Shown: positions 9,513 to 16,188 of the stretch, piece after piece
How the letters are laid out: every line of letters begins with the position of its first letter
Position numbering within the stretch: the stretch's first letter is position 1
Assembly (NCBI GenBank): GCA_024711005.1
Contig: JANJTQ010000256.1
Location: 1 to 50,806, forward strand
Direction: 5' to 3'
DNA length: 50,806 nucleotides
Source: Opitutaceae bacterium
Lineage (GTDB): Bacteria > Verrucomicrobiota > Verrucomicrobiia > Opitutales > Opitutaceae
Position numbers and translations under genes: made by a program
Notes under the pieces: model-generated
Database searches by the model: none
What the model saw: the letters and a program-made list of their open reading frames with translations, nothing else
Told to the model about the DNA's origin: nothing

Positions 9513-10286
9513 ATGTCCTCCCTGAATCGCTTCTCCTTCGCCCGCCTCGCGGGTCGCCCCCTCGCCGGCCTGCTCGGCCTCGCCGCGCTCCTGCTCGCCG
9601 CCGTTCCGGCCGCGCGTGCCGACGGCCCCACGCCCTATCCGCCCAAATCCGACGAGGCCGCCTGGCCCGGCCAGGGACCCATCCGTGTCTTCGACTGGAT
9701 GACCGACAACCGCGAACACTTCTGGACGCGCCGCGACAAGGACCAAGGCGCGGTGGTCTTCGTCGGCTCCTCCATGATCGGCAACTGGAAGAACCTCGCG
9801 GCGGCCTACCCCAACCTCAAGGTCGCCAATCGCGGCATTGGCGGCGATGTCAGCCGCGGACTACTCTTCCGCTTCAAGGAAGACGTGCTCGATCTCAACC
9901 CGCGCGCGCTGGTTCTTGCGATCGGCTCGAACGATCTCAGCGCCCACACCGACCCCGCGATCGTCGCCGACAATGTCGCCGCGATCATCGAGCTCGCCCG
10001 CGCGCAAAACCCGGAACTCCCCATCGTGCTTTGCCCGGTCGCCCCGAGGGAAAACCCCAAGGCCCCGCTCAAGCCCGGCATGCTCGAAGAGTACAACGCC
10101 CAGATCGTCGCGCTCGGCGCCGCCAAAAACGCCATCGTCCCCGACCTCACCACGCCCTTCCTCACTCCCGACGGAAAACAGAACCCGGACTACTTCGGCA
10201 AGGACCGGATGCACCTTTCCCCCGCCGGCTACGAAAAACTCGCCGTCGCGATCGGAGCCGCCCTCACGAAACTAGGCGTTCAATGA
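9513..10286 (+). CDS. Secreted SGNH/GDSL hydrolase (carbohydrate esterase-like)
   Basis: A 257-aa esterase of the SGNH fold. The start at 9513 gives a signal peptide with a hydrophobic core and A-A-R-A-D cleavage near residue 37. Block I is F-V-G-S-S-M-I, with probable nucleophile S87, as in PAF-acetylhydrolase-type enzymes. Block II glycine is in N-R-G-I-G-G-D, block III asparagine in G-S-N-D (N140), and the catalytic D-x-x-H in D-R-M-H-L-S-P-A-G-Y near the C-terminus. It starts 19 bp after the agarase-like gene, so a role in removing acyl groups from the same polysaccharide is likely but inferred. Confidence 0.88.
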   Translation: MSSLNRFSFARLAGRPLAGLLGLAALLLAAVPAARADGPTPYPPKSDEAAWPGQGPIRVFDWMTDNREHFWTRRDKDQGAVVFVGSSMIGNWKNLAAAYPNLKVANRGIGGDVSRGLLFRFKEDVLDLNPRALVLAIGSNDLSAHTDPAIVADNVAAIIELARAQNPELPIVLCPVAPRENPKAPLKPGMLEEYNAQIVALGAAKNAIVPDLTTPFLTPDGKQNPDYFGKDRMHLSPAGYEKLAVAIGAALTKLGVQ

Positions 10287-10296
10287 TCGAAAGTGG

Positions 10297-10345
10297 CATG
10301 GGCATCCTGCCCATGTTTTCGATAACCACGGGCGGGACGCCCGTG
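10297..10345. repeat. Double-hairpin intergenic repeat
   Basis: Two adjacent perfect small hairpins: CATGGGC/GCCCATG (10297-10315, 5-nt loop) and CACGGGC/GCCCGTG (10327-10345, 5-nt loop). Read through on the + strand they encode M-G-I-L-P-M...G-G-T-P-V-P, a peptide I recall from many false small genes in Verrucomicrobia and Planctomycetes. It is an interspersed element between two genes of the locus. A sequence-related palindrome sits inside the YyaL-like gene at 48107-48125. Confidence 0.75.
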
Positions 10346-10371
10346 CCGCTTCAAGTCACGAATCTCAAACA

Positions 10372-11838
10372 ATGATCACCGTATTCAATAATTGGATTCC
10401 GACATCCGGAGCCGGCCTGGCGCTCCTGTCCGTCCTCGGCTGCATGTCGTCTGCCTTCGCCGCACCTCAAGGCGGCGCACCCAATCCAACAATGATCAAC
10501 ATGCGCGACTCGGTCGTGGACGCGTCGGCCTTGAATTTCCCCACCGGCAAATACGGAACGGCCATCAACGGCCAGACCTTCCAGCAGGAGGCCGTGATCT
10601 CGTTCAAAGACCACCAGTACGCCGCGTATTTCGCCGATGGCGGCGTGCTGTGTCTCGCCCGGCGCAAACTCCCCGCCGGTGCTTGGGAGGTGATCCGCTT
10701 CCCCGACTATCGGATGGAGCCGCACAACGACGTCCACAATGTCGTGACCGTCGGACTGTGTCGCGAAGACGGAACGCTTCACCTGGCGTATGATCACCAC
10801 GTCAACGATCTCCGGTATCGCCGTTCCATCGATGGGGTTGCCTTGACCCCCGAGAAGTTCCCATGGACGCCCGACCTTTTCGGCCCAACGACCTCCCAAC
10901 TGGAACCGGGCCACACGGTCCAGGCCGTCACGTATCCGACGTTTTTTTCGACGCCCCAAGGGCGGCTTCAGCTGATCTACCGGACAGGTTCGTCCGGCGA
11001 CGGAGACTGGCATTTCGCGGAATATGAGCCGGCGGCCAAGTGGAAAAACATCGGAGTGCTGTTGTCCGGAAAAGGCACCTACGACACCAGTGCCTCACGG
11101 TGCGCCTATCCCAACCCGCTTCGCTACGGCGCAGACTCCCGTCTTCACCTCACCTGGTGCTGGCGCGAGAAACCCGCCAACGAACCGCTCGATCTGCGCA
11201 CGAACCATGATCTTTGCTACGCCTACAGCGACGACTTTGGGCGGACGTGGAAGAACAATGTCGGCGCCGAGATTGCCCGGCTGTCGCCCGAAGACGGCGC
11301 TCCATCCATCAGCATCGACTCACCCGGCACGGTTGTCCGCGACATCAAGTTCCGCTGGGGACAGATGAACACCACCACCCAATGCGTGGACGGAGAAGGA
11401 CGCGTTCATGTCGTCGGCTGGCAGAACCCGCCCGACGCTCCGGCCGGTTCCAACGACAAGAACGAGTGGCGCTATTTTCATTATTGGGGTGTGCCCGGCG
11501 GAAAATGGGCCGAGACCCAGCTGCCCTTCTTCGGACGCAAACCCCAAGTCGTCGTCGACAAGCAGGGCACGGCCTGGGTGGTGTTCACCCAAGGCGATCA
11601 GCTCAACTACAGCGGCCGACCCGATCCGGGCGGCATCCTTACCCTTGCCGCGGCCCGCGACGCCGGCACGTGGACCGATTGGCACATCGTGTGGAAGTCG
11701 GATCAAAAATTCGTGGGCGAACCCTTGCTCGATAACGACCGCTGGAGAGAGACCGGCGTGCTATCCGTCTACACCCAAGAGAAGCCCGAAAAGCCCGGCG
11801 CACCGAGCGCCCTGCACGTGCTGGATTTCAATTTGTAA
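10372..11838 (+). CDS. Secreted BNR_4 beta-propeller protein, ulvan-lyase (PL24/PL25)-like
   Basis: A 488-aa protein with a signal peptide (A-L-L-S-V-L-G-C-M-S-S-A-F-A-A, cleavage near residue 31). The rest is a BNR_4-type propeller. Key residues are grouped as in PL24/PL25 ulvan lyases: H118 and H122 in E-P-H-N-D-V-H-N, then G-T-L-H-L-A-Y-D-H-H with H142 and H143. Later conserved blocks are Y-P-N-P-L-R-Y, L-H-L-T-W-C-W-R and D-L-C-Y-A-Y-S-D-D. In that family a histidine and tyrosine or arginine drive beta-elimination at uronic acids. The propeller assignment is firm; lyase activity and ulvan specificity are inferred from these motifs and from the lyases and hydrolases around it. Confidence 0.82.
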   Translation: MITVFNNWIPTSGAGLALLSVLGCMSSAFAAPQGGAPNPTMINMRDSVVDASALNFPTGKYGTAINGQTFQQEAVISFKDHQYAAYFADGGVLCLARRKLPAGAWEVIRFPDYRMEPHNDVHNVVTVGLCREDGTLHLAYDHHVNDLRYRRSIDGVALTPEKFPWTPDLFGPTTSQLEPGHTVQAVTYPTFFSTPQGRLQLIYRTGSSGDGDWHFAEYEPAAKWKNIGVLLSGKGTYDTSASRCAYPNPLRYGADSRLHLTWCWREKPANEPLDLRTNHDLCYAYSDDFGRTWKNNVGAEIARLSPEDGAPSISIDSPGTVVRDIKFRWGQMNTTTQCVDGEGRVHVVGWQNPPDAPAGSNDKNEWRYFHYWGVPGGKWAETQLPFFGRKPQVVVDKQGTAWVVFTQGDQLNYSGRPDPGGILTLAAARDAGTWTDWHIVWKSDQKFVGEPLLDNDRWRETGVLSVYTQEKPEKPGAPSALHVLDFNL

Positions 11839-11944
11839 CCAAAGAGCCCCTCGTAGCGGGGAGCGTGAGCGACCCGATCTCCACCCGCTCGCGGCGACGG
11901 CCCAGGCCCGGCAGGCACACCATGTTTTCCGGACGAAACCCCTC

Positions 11945-13813
11945 ATGATTCCCGCCACTAATCTTATCCACGATCCGCTGCCGGTCACCACGATCGCGGC
12001 CATCCTGGAGGAAACTGCGGGACGCCCCGCACTGCCCAGGCTCGGGGCGCCCGAATGGGAAATAGCGCGGGAGAATCCGGCGATTCAGACGTGGCTCATT
12101 CCATTAAAAGAAAGGGCAATCGCCTCCGCCGACGAGCCGATGCCGGAACTTACCGACGAGCTCTATGCGCACTTCTCCCGCACGGGCATTCGCCTGCCAT
12201 TCGAAAAGCGCTACTTCAAACGCAGGAACCTGCTGTGTTACTCCGCGATCGCCATTCTCCTCGGGGACGCATCGTATCGCGTCCGCCTTGAATCCTCCTT
12301 CGTAACCAGACTCACGGCCATCATGGATGAGACTTCGTGGGCTTTGCCTGCGAGCATTCGCGAGCAACCCACCGGAAAAGATCCCGAGATGATCGACCTG
12401 TTCGCCGCGGAAACGGCGAACACGATGGCGGAGCTTCTCGTCATTTTCCACGACCTCATTCCCGCCGGTCTCGCCCGACGAATTCGGGACCGCCTTCACG
12501 CCGGCACCTTTGAAAATTACGCAAACCGGAACCCGCCCTTTCCCTGGACTGAATGGGCCATGAATTGGAATGCCGTTTGCCATCAAGGGATCGTCGGTTC
12601 GGCCCTCGCCGTCGAAACGGATCATGTTCTCGTGGCAAAAATTCTTTCGCGAGCCGCCGCGGCGCTGCAGGAGTTCCTATCCGGATTCGGCAATGATGGG
12701 TCGACCTCGGAAGGACCCGGTTACTGGGCCTATGGATTCGGATGGTTCAGCGAAATGAACTCCCAGCTCGAACATCGGACCGCCGGGCGTCTTTCGTTCT
12801 TCGAAGGCGACGAGAAAATCAAACGCATCGCTCGCTTTGCTCCGGCGTTCACATTCTCGAACGGCCATTTTGTGAATTTTTCCGATGGCAATCGGGAAGG
12901 TCGACTCAACCCTGCGCTCCTGGCCTATCTCGGACGGCGGCTAAACAGTCCGATTCTTACCGCGCACGCACATTGGATTTATCGGCACCACGCCGAGGTC
13001 GGCATCGATCTCGATGCGTCACGAAGCGACTTCTTCTATTGCTCCCGTCTCGCGCTCCGGGCCCCCACGCCCGAGCAACTCGCCAAAGCCTCCGAACCCC
13101 GACAAACCGACGAGTACTTCGACGACTACGGCGCGGTCGTCGCCCGCGGAACGGACCGCGCGGGACATTTTTGGGAGCTGGCCGCAAAAGCGGGCCACAA
13201 CGAAGAACACCACAATCACAACGACTGCGGGAGCTTTGTCCTGAATATCGACGGCCGTCCCGTCCTGATCGAAATCGGCGCCCCCGAATACACGAAAGAC
13301 TTCTTTACGCTTCCCCAGCGCTACGAGTACCTCGCCGCCCGTTCGCTCGGCCACTCCGTTCCCTTCGTCAACGGCTGTGAGCAAGGCGCCGGCCGGGAGT
13401 ACAAGACGTCCGTCATCAAAGCCGAACTTTCCGACGACCGCCTTGAATTTGTGGTGGATCTTACAGGGTGTTATCCGACACAGGCACGCTGCCGGCGGCT
13501 GATCCGCACCTGGCGGTGGGATAAACCCGCCGGGAAACTCACCCTTTCCGACACCTGTGAGTTGGCTGAACCCGGCACGATGGAGTCCATCCTGCTCTGT
13601 CAGGATGATGTGTCCCACCAGAACGGTGCGCTCCTGATCCAGGGTAAAACATTGGTCCGAATCCGGCCGGTCACCGACTCGAACGTGCAAATCGAAAGCT
13701 GCGCCTACCGCGGCCACAGAGGAACGGACGAAAAACTAAACAGGATCCGCATCACGCCTTCATCGCCGCCCTCCACATCGATCACGGTGACCTGCGAAAT
13801 CACAGTTGGATAA
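11945..13813 (+). CDS. Heparinase II/III-family polysaccharide lyase-like protein, no signal peptide
   Basis: A 622-aa protein. I chose the ATG at 11945, since the frame upstream overlaps the previous gene and is low-complexity. Residues about 1-380 are helical, consistent with an (alpha/alpha) toroid, and include P-W-T-E-W-A-M-N-W-N-A-V and E-G-P-G-Y-W-A-Y-G. The C-terminal beta-sheet domain carries the heparinase II/III hallmark: A-G-H-N-E-E-H-H-N-H-N-D at 416-427, followed by I-D-G-R-P-V-L-I-E-I-G. The histidines probably bind metal or act in catalysis. No signal peptide is seen, so it would act on oligo-uronides in the cytoplasm. It follows the PL25-like gene by 106 bp. The exact PL family is not determined. 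Confidence 0.88.
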   Translation: MIPATNLIHDPLPVTTIAAILEETAGRPALPRLGAPEWEIARENPAIQTWLIPLKERAIASADEPMPELTDELYAHFSRTGIRLPFEKRYFKRRNLLCYSAIAILLGDASYRVRLESSFVTRLTAIMDETSWALPASIREQPTGKDPEMIDLFAAETANTMAELLVIFHDLIPAGLARRIRDRLHAGTFENYANRNPPFPWTEWAMNWNAVCHQGIVGSALAVETDHVLVAKILSRAAAALQEFLSGFGNDGSTSEGPGYWAYGFGWFSEMNSQLEHRTAGRLSFFEGDEKIKRIARFAPAFTFSNGHFVNFSDGNREGRLNPALLAYLGRRLNSPILTAHAHWIYRHHAEVGIDLDASRSDFFYCSRLALRAPTPEQLAKASEPRQTDEYFDDYGAVVARGTDRAGHFWELAAKAGHNEEHHNHNDCGSFVLNIDGRPVLIEIGAPEYTKDFFTLPQRYEYLAARSLGHSVPFVNGCEQGAGREYKTSVIKAELSDDRLEFVVDLTGCYPTQARCRRLIRTWRWDKPAGKLTLSDTCELAEPGTMESILLCQDDVSHQNGALLIQGKTLVRIRPVTDSNVQIESCAYRGHRGTDEKLNRIRITPSSPPSTSITVTCEITVG

Positions 13814-13856
13814 ACCCTCGGCCCTTCCGTCCCACAGCTCGATGATCTCGTCAAAA

Positions 13857-13992
13857 ATAAATCCAAAGAAATCAGGGAACGGTCCATCGACCCCGTCGTT
13901 GCCCTCGCGTTGCCTACGCCCTCAAAAGTGCCCCCGGGTCCTCGCTTCCGCCCAATCGGGGCCACTATCGTAAATAAGTACAAAGCAATCAG
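13857..13992. repeat. Pair of AT-rich direct repeats upstream of the PEP-CTERM gene
   Basis: ATAAATCCAAAGAAATCAG (13857-13875) and ATAAGTACAAAGCAATCAG (13974-13992) match at 16 of 19 bases and are 117 bp apart. They lie in an otherwise gene-free 266-bp gap, and the second copy ends just before a putative promoter. They may be regulator binding sites or traces of a duplication. Confidence 0.5.
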
Positions 13993-14003
13993 AGGTCCCC
14001 CCA

Positions 14004-14032
14004 TTGAGGGATTTCCCCCTTTTCACTATTCT
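14004..14032 (+). promoter_or_regulatory. Putative sigma70-type promoter of the PEP-CTERM gene
   Basis: A -35-like TTGAGG at 14004-14009 and a -10-like TATTCT at 14027-14032 are separated by 17 bp. Transcription would begin about 40 bp before the ATG at 14080. Each box matches the consensus at four of six positions. Confidence 0.4.
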
Positions 14033-14079
14033 CGCCGCAACGTTAGCGGTCCCCTCAACCTCGAATAACTACATCTGTT

Positions 14080-15060
14080 ATGAAACACGCCCCATCCGTT
14101 CCTACCTTGGCCGTCACTGCGGCCATGCTCTGCTTCTCATTCGCCCCCGCGAACGCGGACACAATCAACCAGGTGCAGACTAATGATACTTCCGGCGAGA
14201 GCTGGCTGACGCCTGCCACTTGGTCGAACAATGCCGTGGCCTCAAGCGGCAACGATTACGTTTCCGGGTCCGGAATGGTTCTCCGCTCCCCCACCACGAC
14301 AAACAGCACCTTCGGAGGAGACAGTCTCACCATCAACGGCGCACAATTTAATCTCACGGGCAGCTCGACGCCAGGCACCATCACCATCGCCGATCTCCGT
14401 GTCACGAACGGAGGAGCAGTAGTCAATGGCAGCGGAACTAGCCAGACCCAGACCATCGCCGGCGGAACCGTGAACTTTACGGGTAACAGCTTTTTCCGAC
14501 TCAACGCGAACGACTCAACCGCCCGTCACATCACCCTTTCCTCGCAACTTACGGGCGACGGCAATGTCGGCCTGATGCAGAAGGGCACCCTTACGTTGAA
14601 TGGTGCCGGAAACGCGTTTTCAGGCACGTGGACCGTGGGAGGAACCAACGTCAATATCCTTGGCACCAACTACACGAACACTGCCAGCCGGATTTCCACC
14701 TTGGATGCGGTCTCATCCGGCTCGCTGGGCATCAATTCGAGCCTGGTCGCGAACGCCTACAGCATCATCAAAATCGGCTACGATTGGGAGACAACCGGCT
14801 CACTCTCCTTGGGCCTAAACAGCAAGCTGTTTTTGGAAAACAACCTGACTGTGTCGTCATTTTTCATCAACGGAGCTGATCTCGGGACCGGAGTCTTCAC
14901 TTATGATTTTCTAAACGAAAACTACGCCGGCTATTTTGATACGACCGGCTTGGAAGGCAGCATCACCGTGGGCATGATCCCCGAACCTTCCACCTACGCG
15001 GCACTCGCGGGCGCGACCCTCCTCGGCTTTGCCGCCTTGCGTCGCCGCCGTCGCTCCTGA
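14080..15060 (+). CDS. PEP-CTERM sorting-domain protein, beta-strand rich
   Basis: A 326-aa exported protein. It has a signal peptide (cleavage near A-N-A-D, residue 27) and a Ser/Thr/Asn/Gly-rich mature region with short repeated strands (G-G-T-V-N-F-T-G-N, G-T-L-T-L-N-G-A-G-N), like autotransporter-associated beta-strand proteins. The C-terminus is a full PEP-CTERM signal: I-P-E-P-S-T-Y, a hydrophobic helix and R-R-R-R-R-S. Such proteins are expected to be processed by an exosortase, which is not in this window. It ends the + strand carbohydrate locus and is followed by a strong terminator. It may display or scaffold enzymes or form matrix; this is inference. Confidence 0.92.
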   Translation: MKHAPSVPTLAVTAAMLCFSFAPANADTINQVQTNDTSGESWLTPATWSNNAVASSGNDYVSGSGMVLRSPTTTNSTFGGDSLTINGAQFNLTGSSTPGTITIADLRVTNGGAVVNGSGTSQTQTIAGGTVNFTGNSFFRLNANDSTARHITLSSQLTGDGNVGLMQKGTLTLNGAGNAFSGTWTVGGTNVNILGTNYTNTASRISTLDAVSSGSLGINSSLVANAYSIIKIGYDWETTGSLSLGLNSKLFLENNLTVSSFFINGADLGTGVFTYDFLNENYAGYFDTTGLEGSITVGMIPEPSTYAALAGATLLGFAALRRRRRS

Positions 15061-15096
15061 TCTGCCTCGCCCACGAGGCGTCCCTCTCCGCTTCTC

Positions 15097-15127
15097 AAAG
15101 CGCGGCCCATCCGGCCGCGCTTTTTTT
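15097..15127 (+). terminator. Rho-independent terminator after the PEP-CTERM gene
   Basis: An 11-bp G+C-rich stem, AAAGCGCGGCC / GGCCGCGCTTT, with a 5-nt loop runs into a T-tract at 15119-15127. It lies 37 bp after the stop codon and ends the first + strand locus. Confidence 0.9.
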
Positions 15128-15167
15128 ATTCCGACATTACACCCCTCCGGGAGCATCCACTTCTACG

Positions 15168-15770
15168 TCAGGTCCGCTGAACGACGAAGTACACGTGCGC
15201 TTCGGGATGCTGATCATACTCGAAGTGCCTTAACCGGCATCCTGCGTCGTGAACTACGGACAAAATTCGCAGCACACCGATCGAGGCATGGTACATCGGC
15301 ACACCCATATGCCGGTCTTCCCGCTCGTCCGGTGCATCCACTCCACCTGCCGTGAAAATGAAGACACCATGCTGAACAAGCATCGAACACAGCTTCGTCA
15401 ACACGGACTCCTGCTTTGCCAATGGCACGTGCCAAATACTGTCCCACGCGGTAATGAATACGTAACGCTTGGCCGGCTCCCACTCGCAGATATCCGCGTG
15501 GTAAAACACCACCTCCGGGTGACGCATCCGGGCGAGTCGTAGCATCTCGGCAGACAAGTCGATCCCTTCGGCCTCCAGACCCCGGCTCTTCAGGAGGTCA
15601 ATTATCCGACCGCTGCCGCCACAGCCAACGTCGAGAGCCAGTCCGGCGGAAGCAGACAAAAACGCCAACGCCCGTTGGTGCTGGGCAATGCCATTCTGCC
15701 GGTCGAACCGCTCACTCGACCACCGCCCGGCAATCCGGTCGTAGCTTGCCGCCACCTCGCGCGGGCTCAT
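15168..15770 (-). CDS. Class I SAM-dependent methyltransferase
   Basis: A 200-aa cytoplasmic enzyme. Motif I is L-A-L-D-V-G-C-G-G-S-G (residues about 44-54), the SAM-binding loop. The acidic end of strand 2 is in A-E-G-I-D-L-S, and motif II-like D-I appears in F-Y-H-A-D-I-C-E-W. The N-terminus (V-A-A-S-Y-D-R-I-A) is typical of UbiE/TehB-type small-molecule methyltransferases. The substrate is unknown. It stands alone between the terminator of the first locus and the gene-free structured region at 15771-16188, which would be its leader. Confidence 0.88.
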   Translation of the reverse strand: MSPREVAASYDRIAGRWSSERFDRQNGIAQHQRALAFLSASAGLALDVGCGGSGRIIDLLKSRGLEAEGIDLSAEMLRLARMRHPEVVFYHADICEWEPAKRYVFITAWDSIWHVPLAKQESVLTKLCSMLVQHGVFIFTAGGVDAPDEREDRHMGVPMYHASIGVLRILSVVHDAGCRLRHFEYDQHPEAHVYFVVQRT

Positions 15771-15893
15771 GGGCTGAAAACCAAGCTAACCGCTCCGGAT
15801 CCACGACCACTCGCGCCCGCGCGAGTCGTTGTCCGCAGAGCGCAACTAAACCAAACCGCCGCGCGGCGACTCGGCATGGACGATTGAGGTAAT

Positions 15894-16010
15894 CGAGAGG
15901 TAACCACCGTGGGCGAAAGGTGGTGGTGAGCGCGGAGTGATACAAGCCTGCGGGCACTCATGCCTTGAGGTAGCAACCTCAGCTTTTGGCTGGGTTTTCA
16001 TAACCTCTCG
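15894..16010 (-). ncRNA. Candidate structured leader RNA upstream of the methyltransferase
   Basis: In the 418-bp gap between the methyltransferase start and the GH16 stop, an 8-bp outer stem pairs 15894-15901 (CGAGAGGT) with 16003-16010 (ACCTCTCG). It encloses at least two hairpins: ACCACC/GGTGGT (15903-15908 with 15919-15924) and TGAGGT/ACCTCA (15966-15971 with 15976-15981, tetraloop). On the - strand this would be a multibranched 5' leader. I do not recognise a known riboswitch. It could also be a palindromic repeat cluster. Confidence 0.35.
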
Positions 16011-16040
16011 CCGACCAGCCTCGTTCGCCCAGGCCGCCCC

Positions 16041-16182
16041 CGGCAGGGTTGTTCTCCTGCCGCTGACGACAAGTTATGGAGCGGTGTACCTCCGGGTGAA
16101 AGTACACCGCCGTTTTATCTCTCTCCCTCAAAAACTCCCGGAAAGGTGCTCTTGAACCGATACACCCGCTCTTGAGGGAGAG
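16041..16182. repeat. Cluster of three inverted repeats between the GH16 gene and the structured leader
   Basis: Three consecutive perfect inverted repeats are visible: CGGCAGG/CCTGCCG (16041-16047 with 16056-16062), GCGGTGTAC/GTACACCGC (16081-16089 with 16102-16110) and CTCTCCCTCAA/TTGAGGGAGAG (16121-16131 with 16172-16182). The last lies just 3' of the GH16 stop on the - strand and may help end that transcript, although no clear U-tract follows. Confidence 0.6.
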
Positions 16183-16188
16183 AACTCA

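Noticed and set aside
6647-9631. Nearly 1000-codon open frame opposite the agarase-like gene
   Set aside because: Shadow frame, Val/Gly/Ala-rich; the + strand frame has a signal peptide and catalytic motifs.
15771-15957. Small open frames upstream of the methyltransferase
   Set aside because: Several overlapping frames on the - strand in a hairpin-rich stretch; none has a domain or convincing start.
15900-16030. Integron attC site beside the methyltransferase gene
   Set aside because: Hairpins are present, but no RYYYAAC/GTTRRRY core pair is found and no integrase is seen.
16078-16118. Possible group II intron domain V
   Set aside because: The hairpin starts GAGC and contains GAAA, but the loop is 12 nt and the bulge and catalytic triad pairing do not fit; no intron ORF is nearby.
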